Shown in pieces: positions 55,161 through 62,985 of a stretch of DNA of 64,000 nt. The notes under the pieces were generated by a model that was not told where the DNA came from, did no database searches, and worked only from the letters and a program-made list of their open reading frames with translations. Numbering within the stretch: the stretch's first letter is position 1; each line of letters begins with the position of its first letter. Position numbers and translations under genes: made by a program. This DNA is from DASXQK01 sp963724385. GTDB taxonomy: Bacteria > Pseudomonadota > Alphaproteobacteria > Dongiales > Dongiaceae. The stretch is from assembly GCA_963724385.1 (NCBI GenBank), contig CAVRUJ010000001.1:806001-870000 (forward strand). The letters are read 5' to 3'.

Positions 55161-55917
55161 TCAGCGAGGCTTACCATCGGCCTCGATCTCGGCGCGAATG
55201 GCGGCAAGCGCGCTGTGTAGCGAGAAGCTGAGGGTCGCCATGGGCAGATGGAGCTCCGCGCCGGCAACAAGGGCCGGATTGACCTCGAAGTCTATGTTGA
55301 CTTGGTCGCCGAAGAAGTGCTTGAGAACGTCTTCGCCAGCTTTCGGCGGTCTCGGGCGGGAATGCCGAGGCCGTCGCCACCCTGAGAGGGGCACTATCGG
55401 TGAGCTGGCCCAGAAGCCTGCCCAGCTCCTGGCGCGGCATGGCGGTCAGATACTGCTCCATGCGTTCGAGCCAGCCCTCGGCCCTCAGCGCCATCGGCAT
55501 TTCTGCCAGCAGGCGCCTTGCGACTTCGGCGCCGAGGTCGAGGGCCGAGCGCCGCGCCTCGGCCAGCGCCTGCTCGCGTTCCGCCGCCAGCGTCTTGCGC
55601 GCGTCGTCGAGAAGCGTGGCCGCCTCGCGCTCGGACCGGTCGCGCCGGGCCTTCGCCGCCTCCTCGGCCTGGGCCGCGGCGGCCTTCAGGACCTGCTCCC
55701 GCTCGGCCGCGATCCCGGCCCGCTTGGCCTCGATGTCGCTGAGATGCGCCGCGGCCTCGGCCTCGACCGCCTTGGCGTCGGCATACTGCTTGTCGATCTC
55801 CGCCCGGCGGGCATCCACCATCCGCAGCACCGGCTTGTAGAGGAAGCGGCGCAGCAGCCAGACGAGGACGGCGAAATTGACCGTCTGCAGCAGGAGGGTC
55901 GACCAGCTGAAATGCAT
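55161..55917 (-). pseudogene. N-type ATPase subunit b, frameshifted
   Basis: Starts MHFSWSTLLLQTVNFAVLVW with one membrane helix, then a long charged coiled coil typical of b subunits. At about 55330 the frame is lost: the correct C-terminus, VLKHFFGDQVNIDFEVNP to IRAEIEADGKPR, continues in a second frame ending at 55161. The gene follows the c-subunit gene by 1 base and is on the same strand. The alpha and gamma genes expected downstream are missing. Confidence 0.8.
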
Positions 55918-55918
55918 G

Positions 55919-56161
55919 TCAGCCGGCGTAGGGGTTGGCGAAGAGCAGGAGCAAGGCCACGACCAGGCAGTAGATCGCCATGGTCTCGATCATCGCCAGG
56001 CCGACGAAGAGCGTGCGGGAGAGCGTGCCGGCCGCCTCGGGCTGACGGGCGATGGCGTCCATGGCCGCGGCGATCGACCGGCCTTCGGCCAGGGCCGGGC
56101 CGATGGAGCCGATCGAAACCGCGAGCACGGCGCCGATGACGCTGATGAGCTTGATGTCCAT
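55919..56161 (-). CDS. N-type ATPase subunit c
   Basis: 80 residues forming a helical hairpin: ISVIGAVLAVSIGSIGPALAEG, polar loop IARQPEAAG, and the second helix with the ion-binding glutamate in FVGLAMIETMAIYCLVVALL (Glu59). The extra glutamate at residue 26 and the Glu-Thr pair are of the kind seen in the c subunits of N-ATPases, which can bind Na+; that inference is only from motif. It appears intact but its neighbours are broken, so it is likely a relic. Confidence 0.82.
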   Translation of the reverse strand: MDIKLISVIGAVLAVSIGSIGPALAEGRSIAAAMDAIARQPEAAGTLSRTLFVGLAMIETMAIYCLVVALLLLFANPYAG

Positions 56162-56171
56162 GAGACCTCCT

Positions 56172-56430
56172 CTAGCCTCCCTCGCGTCCGCCGACGGCGG
56201 CGCCGATGAAGACGGTTGCGAGCACGGTGAAGATGTAGGCCTGCACGAGCCCGACCAGGAGCTCCAGCACCATGAGCGGGATCGGCACGAACAGGCCGGC
56301 GAGCGCCAGGACCAGCGCGATCACGAACTCGCCGCTCATCACGTTGCCGAAGAGGCGCATCATCAAGGAGAAGGTCCGCGTCACCTCGGAAATGACATTG
56401 AGCGGCAGCATGATGAGCTTCGGCTTGCCG
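56172..56430 (-). pseudogene. N-type ATPase subunit a, C-terminal fragment
   Basis: From about KPKLIMLPLNVISEVTRTFS through MMRLFGNVMSGEFVIALVLA to VFIGAAVGG, the last third of subunit a, including the conserved arginine in the MMRLFGN helix. The first 140 or so residues are absent: upstream of about 56435 the sequence belongs to an MprF-like gene. So the operon was truncated by a rearrangement. Confidence 0.8.
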
Positions 56431-56439
56431 ATGTCGCCA

Positions 56440-56680
56440 GCGCGGCCAGCAGCAATGATCGGCCAGAGGTCCTATGAACTGCTGCGACTACTTGATGATA
56501 GTCAAGGGTGTGTATGAGCCCGCGCAAGCTGAAGGCGAGAGCCGCGACGAGGCCGCTCCCCAGGACCATGACGACTGCGGCCTTAAATCGGGCACTACGT
56601 AAGGGACTTCGTCGGCCCCCGAGAACACCTGCTCCAGCAGATGAGGTGATTTGGACGCTCTGCCTTCCCGATTTTGACAT
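56440..56680 (-). pseudogene. N-terminal fragment of an MprF/YbhN-like membrane protein
   Basis: Starts MSKSGRQSVQITSSAGAG, a polar leader, then a hydrophobic helix (AAVVMVLGSGLVAALAFSL), LIHTLDYHQVVAAVHRTSG and the start of a second helix (LLLAALATSAS). The layout is that of the first segments of lysyl-phosphatidylglycerol synthase/flippase or UPF0104-type proteins. It stops at the junction with ATPase subunit a. Confidence 0.6.
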
Positions 56681-57230
56681 GGATTGTAGAATCTCGTTCG
56701 CGCCAGGCCAGCGCCAAAATGGTCGATATGGCCCCATCGAACCAGGGAATAGCGCACCCTTTACGCACAATTAATTCGGTAATCATGTGCCGGACATGTT
56801 GGGCGAATCCAATGCGGAGCATCTCGTTTCGTGGGTCCGTGCCCTCTGCCCAAGGGCTGGCGTCTCTAGCATCTGCGCTCGGTCAATGTTGCCTTTGTAG
56901 GGGAACCTGAGAAGGCGGAGGAGCCCCTCCCGGGCAGCCTTTGCACAGACAAAAGGCCCCGCCGCTGTAGACGGGGCCAGTATTATGAAAAAGCCCCCCT
57001 TGCGGGCGGGGCAAGTAAACAATAGGCCAACACCCGTTGAGGACAACTTACCAGTTTGTAATGTCTGCCTGCGCCACTCGGATTGTTAGTTTGGCGTCCT
57101 ACTCGCTGCATTCGGGACTGCCCCAGTCCTAGATCGGACCTGGCTGTTACCTGACGCTTGAGGCTGACATGCCCTTGTCTATCCGCGAATGACCTTTGAC
57201 GCCTGCGCAGCCGCTGGATGCCTTCATCCC
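56681..57230. other. Gap holding two terminators
   Basis: No gene supported. The interval contains the two minus-strand terminators at 56951-57012 that end the ClC operon, and otherwise nothing recognised. Confidence 0.4.
56951..57012 (-). terminator. Tandem Rho-independent terminators of the ClC operon
   Basis: On the minus strand, the first hairpin (GCCCGCAAGGGGGGC region, 56993-57012) ends in TTTTT. The second, GGCCCCG pairing with CGGGGCC (56955-56961 with 56972-56978), ends in TTTT. They lie about 220-280 bases after the small gene. Confidence 0.72.
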
Positions 57231-57584
57231 CTATGGGCCAAAGGAACTGGGCATCACCCAAATCATGTACGTGCCAGTTGCGAGCTCGATAATGCTGGAC
57301 CGGCTTCCACCAAGGACATCCTCGAGTTCGGAGCCTATGCTTTCAAGTTCCTCGAGGATTGTCTCAAGGGCCACGTCGAGGCCATCGACCTGATAGCTGC
57401 CTTCCGCGACGTCACTCTTGTAGTCAGGCGTCCACCTGAGCGCAGGATCGATGCGAACAGCGACTATTTGAACTGCTACGTCACCGATGCGCGCCCTGCC
57501 GGTGAGCAGAACGCTGGGGTCCTCGACTGGCCCTCGTTCCTCAAGAACCGTTGGCCACTGACAGGGTGGGCATTGGACTGGCAT
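57231..57584 (-). CDS. Small protein in operon with ClC
   Basis: 117 residues from the ATG with GGGAGG eight bases upstream. It contains ARIGDVAVQIVAVRIDPALR, an acidic helix (LDVALETILEELESIGSELEDVL) and ends IELATGTYMIWVMPSSFGP. No family recognised. It starts 48 bases after the ClC stop and shares its terminators, so it is probably co-expressed; it may modulate the channel. Confidence 0.5.
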   Translation of the reverse strand: MPVQCPPCQWPTVLEERGPVEDPSVLLTGRARIGDVAVQIVAVRIDPALRWTPDYKSDVAEGSYQVDGLDVALETILEELESIGSELEDVLGGSRSSIIELATGTYMIWVMPSSFGP

Positions 57585-57632
57585 TGCAAAAGCCTCCCAA
57601 TCGTTGCCCTCGTTACAAGACGGCGCACACTC

Positions 57633-59501
57633 TCAGGTCGGATACACCTTGACGCTGCTGGCCACGGAGTCGGCGACATGCTCCTTGGTGATCGCGCCCG
57701 CTATGTCCTCCGGTCGGGGCGCTCCGCTCCCGCGTATGACAAGCGCCATCACGGCCTGTTTGCGCCATATGCGCTGGATCACATCGAAGACGATATCGTC
57801 CTCACGCACGATGGCAAAATTAGGGCTCGCGATGTCTCGCAAGGTCACGCTGGAGTGTGCTCCCTCCGAAGCGCGCCGCAGCGCGGTATTGACGCGCAAT
57901 ACCCCAAGGATGCGATTGTCTTCGATAACCGCGACATGGCGCATTCGACCGCCATGATCGGCCTGGGAAAGAAAGTCTTCGAAGCTCATATCCGCCGAGG
58001 CAATAACCACGTCGGTATCCATCACTTCCTTGGCGCGACGGACTAGGAACATGTTCGCATGCAAGGCTTTCGGTATGACATGTCCGCGGCGGAACAGCTT
58101 CAAGGTGTAAATGTTCTCCCGCGAGAGCAGCCGCCGAACGCCAACGCTGAGCGCAACTGCCAGAATCATCGGCAGAACGATGTCGTAGTCGCGGGTCATC
58201 TCGAAGATCATGGTGACCGCAGTCATCACTGCGCCCGTCCCGCCGCCCACCATCGCGCCCATACCCACAATGGCAAAGGCCGGGATACTGATTGCGAATG
58301 GCAAATGAAGTGCGGAAAGGGCCGATGCGAACCCTCCTCCTATCGTCGCGCCCATGAATAGCGAAGGTGAAAAGATTCCGCCGGACGAACCAGACCCAAG
58401 GCTGAGAGAGGTCGCAAGCATCTTGCACAGGAAAAGCAGGATAAGCAGCCCGGCGGCCGACAGCTGGCCGAGCAGGATCGCCTGGATCGTCGCGTAGCCA
58501 ACACCGTCGACGTAGTATTGGCCGAAACGCTGCAGGAGGAGGTACATCAGCACGCCCACCAGCAGCATGCCCAATGCGTGTCGGGAATAACGCTCCTTGA
58601 TCTTGTCGAAGATGTCTTCTGCCAGATGCAAGCCGCGGATGAATCCCGCTGCCGCCACGCCGATGACGGCGCCCAGTAATGCATAGAGACAGAGAATGAT
58701 CGCCGACGTGGCGTCGACGCTTATGGGAGCCAGGTGGGGGACCACAAATGCCGGCTGCGGGCCAAAGAAGAACCGCCCGATGAACGTCGCGGTGCCGGTA
58801 GCCAGGGCTACCGGTAGAAATGTACGCACGCTAACCTCGGGCATCATCAGTTCGATGGCGAACATGACGCCGCCGATCGGTGTATTGAAAGTCGCCGCAA
58901 TGCCGGCACCAGCGCCGGCGGCAACGAGAATGATCCGCTCGCCGGGCGGCATTCGCACGATCTGGCCCAATGTCGATCCAAGCGCTGATCCGATTTGTAT
59001 GATCGGGCCTTCGCGCCCTACGGCCGAACCGCTACCGATCGCGATTGCCGAGGCCAGGGATTTGACCACGGCCACCACGGGCCGGATTACGCCCCCCTTG
59101 TAATAGATGGCATCCATGACCTCCGGCACACCGTGGCCCCGAGCCTCGGGTGCAAACTTGTTGACCAGAAAGGTAACGGCCAGCGCGCCGAGGACTGGGA
59201 CCAAGATGACACCGGCTCCCCAGGGACTTGGAGGCGTGAACAGATTGGCGTCGTAATGCACCGCAAATTGACCCAGAAACAGGGCGTTGTGGATCAGGCC
59301 GATGAGGTCGCGGAAACCGATCGCGCCAAATCCGGTCACAATGCCGACGATCAAGGCCAACACCGAGAGATAAACCAGCCCGATGCTCGGGATGTCGTCG
59401 TCCGCCGCTTCGGAAGCCGCCGCGCTCGTTTGCGTGGTGGATGAGACGGCGGCACCCTCGCTGATTCCACGATTGGAGGCTGGGCCCGATGGGTTTGCCA
59501 T
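57633..59501 (-). CDS. ClC-type chloride channel/antiporter with CBS domain region
   Basis: 622 residues from MANPSGPASN, with GGGA upstream; a frame 17 residues longer exists. Landmarks: GSGSAVGREGPIIQIGSALG, which holds the gating glutamate of the GREGP motif, GSGSSGGIFSPSLFMGATIG, and about 16-18 membrane segments. The last 150 residues carry CBS-type sequence (MDTDVVIASADMSFEDFLSQ, MRHVAVIEDNRILGVL). ClC H+/Cl- antiporters serve as charge shunts in amino-acid-dependent acid resistance in E. coli, which fits the decarboxylase genes nearby. Confidence 0.93.
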   Translation of the reverse strand: MANPSGPASNRGISEGAAVSSTTQTSAAASEAADDDIPSIGLVYLSVLALIVGIVTGFGAIGFRDLIGLIHNALFLGQFAVHYDANLFTPPSPWGAGVILVPVLGALAVTFLVNKFAPEARGHGVPEVMDAIYYKGGVIRPVVAVVKSLASAIAIGSGSAVGREGPIIQIGSALGSTLGQIVRMPPGERIILVAAGAGAGIAATFNTPIGGVMFAIELMMPEVSVRTFLPVALATGTATFIGRFFFGPQPAFVVPHLAPISVDATSAIILCLYALLGAVIGVAAAGFIRGLHLAEDIFDKIKERYSRHALGMLLVGVLMYLLLQRFGQYYVDGVGYATIQAILLGQLSAAGLLILLFLCKMLATSLSLGSGSSGGIFSPSLFMGATIGGGFASALSALHLPFAISIPAFAIVGMGAMVGGGTGAVMTAVTMIFEMTRDYDIVLPMILAVALSVGVRRLLSRENIYTLKLFRRGHVIPKALHANMFLVRRAKEVMDTDVVIASADMSFEDFLSQADHGGRMRHVAVIEDNRILGVLRVNTALRRASEGAHSSVTLRDIASPNFAIVREDDIVFDVIQRIWRKQAVMALVIRGSGAPRPEDIAGAITKEHVADSVASSVKVYPT

Positions 59502-59998
59502 TAGTTTCCCTGGTTGGATCGTGAACCCGATCGACAATGGTTTCAATCGCATGCGAAGTTCGCTTGAGCAAACAGTTCGAGCCGAATTAGGTATCCTGCG
59601 TCACGAACGTCGTAGGGTGACGATTCGCGGTGTCAGTTGGGAGATAGTGGCGATCTCGGCACCGAGGGTCCACCACTTCGCCTTGTAAATGAAAGGTGGT
59701 TCATGAAAATAAGTTCATAATGTTGAGAAAGATGCCAAGTTTCCCCCAAATCGACACCTCAGCGCTTCTCGTGCTGCGGCAGGTTGCCGCAAGAGTTTTG
59801 AGCATTGCCCATCGAGGTTGCGAACGCCACTCACGGCGCGCAGGATGTGCCAGTTCCGCAAGGCCTGGCAGATGAACGGTCCTTATCTTGAAAGCGCCGT
59901 GCGTGGACGACTATAGCCGATACGATTCCAAGGCGTGAAGGGCGTCCAGGCATGAGCGGCGGGGACCGACAGCACACATCTTCCAAGAGGGGCGCCTA
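59502..59998. other. Gap between ClC and the Cox11 fusion
   Basis: No gene supported. A patch at 59690-59730 (GGTGGTTCATGAAAATAAGT) is AT-rich and could be a promoter; nothing further was recognised. Confidence 0.33.
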
Positions 59999-60916
59999 GT
60001 GTCCCTTCGCGCCCGCAATGCCGGGGTGGTGCTGGGCTTGTTGGTCATCCTTGGCATCATGACCACTCTTGTCTCCTATTCGGTGACGCTCTACCGACTC
60101 TTCTGTGCGGCTACCGGATATTTTGGCTCCACCCAGCGCGTCGCCTCGGATCAAAGCGCCGTCTCGCCGCGGACCATTGTGGTGCGCTTCAACACTGACA
60201 CCGAACCGGGTCTTCCCTGGCAATTCAGATCGGAACAACCTCAGGTCACCGTACATTTCGGGGAGCAGACGTTAGTCTATTTCCGGGCGACCAACCTCTC
60301 GGACCAGGCTATCGTCGGCCACGCCACCTTCAACGTGACCCCCGATGTGGCTGGCCGATATTTTGACAAGATCCAGTGCTTCTGCTTCACTGAGGAGAGC
60401 TTGGCCGCGCACCAGACGGCGGAAATGCCGGTGCTGTTCTTCGTCAATCCGGCGATGCTCGAGGACCCGGACGCGGGCCATCTCCAGAGCCTGACCCTGT
60501 CCTATACCTTCTTCCGCTCGGCCCGGCCGGAAGGGGCGCTGGATCTCTCCCGCTACCAGCAGCCCATGGCCGCCGCCGCGACGGCGAGCCCAGAACGCGG
60601 CCGCCAGCTCTTCGGCACCCGCTGCGCCGTCTGCCACGGCTTGGAGCACAGCAAGGTCGGCCCCATGCTGGGCAACGTCTTTGGTCGGCCTGCTGGAACG
60701 GCGCCCGGCTATGCCTATTCACCTGCCTTGCGGGACGCCAGGCTCCCCTGGACAGCGGCTAATCTGGACAAGTGGCTGCAGAATCCACAAGGCTTCCTTC
60801 CCGGCGCGAGAATGCCGGTCCATGTCGCCAACCCGCTCGACCGTCGGGATCTCATCTCCTATCTGGAGAGCCTGAATCCGCCGCGCGCCGCTGCGACTGC
60901 GCCGTCGGGCTCCTGA
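59999..60916 (+). CDS. Fusion of Cox11/CtaG and cytochrome c
   Basis: 305 residues from a GTG with AAGAGGGG upstream. The N-terminal membrane helix and domain (1-190) match Cox11/CtaG, the copper chaperone for cytochrome oxidase: YSVTLYRLFCAATGY, then KIQCFCFTEE with the copper-binding CxC. From about residue 200 there is a class I cytochrome c with CAVCH, GTAPGYAYSPALRDA and PVHVANPLDRRDLI. Both functions in one chain, on the periplasmic side, would link copper delivery with electron transfer. No cox genes are nearby. The cytochrome part resembles the remnant at 42047. Confidence 0.92.
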   Translation: MSLRARNAGVVLGLLVILGIMTTLVSYSVTLYRLFCAATGYFGSTQRVASDQSAVSPRTIVVRFNTDTEPGLPWQFRSEQPQVTVHFGEQTLVYFRATNLSDQAIVGHATFNVTPDVAGRYFDKIQCFCFTEESLAAHQTAEMPVLFFVNPAMLEDPDAGHLQSLTLSYTFFRSARPEGALDLSRYQQPMAAAATASPERGRQLFGTRCAVCHGLEHSKVGPMLGNVFGRPAGTAPGYAYSPALRDARLPWTAANLDKWLQNPQGFLPGARMPVHVANPLDRRDLISYLESLNPPRAAATAPSGS

Positions 60917-61197
60917 GTTCGCGCCGCAGAGCGGCGGCGGCTATTCGGGCTAGGCTAGCATCGGAATGCTGACACGCCGGATTATCTAGGATGCGGAATT
61001 GATTTTACATGCCTCCGGCCATGGCAACCGAGCATCGTGACCCACCGCAGCACGTAACAATCGGTGCTCATCTTCGGCGTCGGCATCGCCGGTCCGACGT
61101 TGGCTTTCTTCGGGATCGCCCGCTGCGCCGCAAGAATAGCAATCAAGCCGGAGCAGATTTAGTGAAAGCTCTCCGGGGGACACCGCTGATCTTTGGT
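60917..61197. other. Gap between convergent genes
   Basis: No gene, and no clear terminator hairpin, between the Cox11 fusion and the Crp/Fnr gene. Confidence 0.33.
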
Positions 61198-61998
61198 TCA
61201 GTTGTTAATTTTAGCGCTGCGAGGGTTCGAAGGTTCCGCATTACGGGTGCGACTATCGCTACGCCATAAACTCCGTAAGCCCGCGAAGTCTAGGAGCTCG
61301 ACTATGCGGGGTGAAACGCGCCGAATGAGATTCAGCCGCTCGAGCCTTGCAAAAGCGCGGGTGATGGTCTCCGCCGAAGTGCCGAGATAGTCAGCAAGGT
61401 CGAACCGGCTGACCGGCAGCGTTAGGCGGCCGCTCGCGGCGTCAAAGAAATCCGCATGCTGCGCGAAATCAAGCAGACATGACGCTAAGCGCGCGTAAGC
61501 GTCGTACTTACCGAGAACAATGATGTGGCGCTGGGCCATGCGCAGCTCATGCACGGCCTTGAGCAGAAGATGGAGCTGTAATGTCGGCTCTTGCAAAAGA
61601 AGTCGCTTTAACTTCTGCACGGGAAATCGATAGACGGTAACGGGCCCGAGCGCGTCGACAGAGTTGACGTAGCGACCGCGGGAAGCGACGCCGAACAGGT
61701 CGCCCGGAAACAGGAATGCCACAACCTGCCTCTGACCGCCACGGATGTGGCGGCTGAGGCGCACGAGTCCTGAATCAATCGCGTAGACAAAATGGGCATC
61801 CTCTCCCTCCGAGAATATCGATCCGCCGCCACGGCGGTATTGCAAGACTGTCGCGATGCTCGCGAGGCGTTCCTGTTCCTCGGGCGAAAGCAGATTATCG
61901 AGGCGGGAAGGGGTGTCATGCATCGCGCTGAAGGGACGAGCACGCAAAGTGGGCAAAGCACTTTGGGACCCCTTCTTTGCCACTACGTAGCTGATCAT
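61198..61998 (-). CDS. Crp/Fnr-family transcription regulator
   Basis: 266 residues; an internal ATG at 61923 is a possible start. The cyclic-nucleotide-like beta-barrel reads GGGSIFSEGEDAHFVYAIDSG and ends with RRQVVAFLFPGDLFG-type sequence. The C-terminal HTH contains LPVSRFDLADYLGTSAETITRAFARLE, with the E..TR signature of Fnr/FixK-type recognition helices. No N-terminal cysteine cluster is seen, so it is more like FixK/Dnr than oxygen-sensing Fnr. It could act on the two TTGAT-type boxes in this window. Confidence 0.9.
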   Translation of the reverse strand: MISYVVAKKGSQSALPTLRARPFSAMHDTPSRLDNLLSPEEQERLASIATVLQYRRGGGSIFSEGEDAHFVYAIDSGLVRLSRHIRGGQRQVVAFLFPGDLFGVASRGRYVNSVDALGPVTVYRFPVQKLKRLLLQEPTLQLHLLLKAVHELRMAQRHIIVLGKYDAYARLASCLLDFAQHADFFDAASGRLTLPVSRFDLADYLGTSAETITRAFARLERLNLIRRVSPRIVELLDFAGLRSLWRSDSRTRNAEPSNPRSAKINN

Positions 61999-62046
61999 TG
62001 CATGTTCCGACGACTGGTGGCCTCAGGGATAACGCAACACGGATTT

Positions 62047-62062
62047 ACTGACATTTGTCAGT
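62047..62062. promoter_or_regulatory. Palindrome upstream of the Crp/Fnr gene
   Basis: ACTGACATTTGTCAGT is a perfect 7-2-7 inverted repeat 50 bases upstream of the Crp/Fnr ATG. It is not an Fnr box; it may bind another regulator. Confidence 0.42.
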
Positions 62063-62228
62063 GTTCAAGCTACAAAGTTATTCAGAATGACTCCATCTTG
62101 GAATGCGGCATTGATCTGGCGCAATGAATACAGGGAGTTAGTTCGCTGGAGTGAACTCGGGTCAAAGGGAGCGCGCTTAGGGATACTGCCACATCTTGAG
62201 GCAGCCGTCGCCCGCTGACAGGCATCGG

Positions 62229-62465
62229 CTAGAACCGATTGGTATCTATGTACAGCAGCAGCTCTTCCTCCAGTGCAGCTCGGCGCTTTTTGAGGCTGTC
62301 TGATTCGGGAAGCGACTCTATCTTCGGCGAATTTTCAAAGGCTTGAAGCTGCTGGGCGACCTCGCCGTACTTCCGGCACAAATCGTCAAAATCGGGGTTG
62401 CTTTGACCGAGGGCGTCAATTGCCGCGGCGTGCTGAGGAAAGCGTTCCTTGGCGTGATGTTTCAT
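62229..62465 (-). CDS. DUF465 (YdcH-like) family protein
   Basis: 78 residues from MKHHAKERFP, with GGAGG 7 bases upstream. The pattern HAAAIDALGQSNPDFDDLCRKYGEV followed by LKKRRAALEEELLLYI is that of the DUF465 family, small helical coiled-coil proteins of unknown function, common in proteobacteria. Confidence 0.85.
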   Translation of the reverse strand: MKHHAKERFPQHAAAIDALGQSNPDFDDLCRKYGEVAQQLQAFENSPKIESLPESDSLKKRRAALEEELLLYIDTNRF

Positions 62466-62985
62466 ATTGTGCGCCTCCAGAATTCGGTCCGGCGAAGGAG
62501 CGCATAGGCTGGGCAATTGGCTGTATCAATTTTGGCAATATCGTTCCATGTGGTTATGGAAGGGATCGACGTTGCCAAGCCGTGTCTATCTGATTGGATT
62601 CGCTTTGTAAAGCAACCGGAACCGGGTGGGCCCTGGCGCCAGCTCGTTTGAGACCGCGTCGCTCTCTGCCTCCCCGCAGAAAGACAGACACCGGTAAGAC
62701 GCTACATTGACGGCCCAACAGTCTCGATCCGCACTGATCGGCGCGTTGGCGCGATTGAACTTGCTTTGGATGCGGTCACAGCAAGGGTCGTCCACAAGCG
62801 ATCTTGACGTTTACGTCAGAATTGCCGTTACCGGCATGGGTCAGTCGGTTCGCAGGGCGTGTGGCCATCTGGGCCAGGCGAAAGTTTTTGGCAGCGCTGA
62901 AGGCTTGTCCGTCTTTGGTCGACCTCAGCCGCAGATGGTGATAGCTAGGCTTGCCAGCGGAGATCAGGGCGTTGGAGAGAAAAGG
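62466..62985. other. Intergenic region before the glucoamylase
   Basis: No gene supported. The small frames present lack ribosome sites. Confidence 0.33.

Noticed and set aside
57189..58046. Plus-strand frame of 285 codons opposite the ClC C-terminus
   Set aside because: The minus-strand ClC and the small gene with a ribosome site explain this DNA better.
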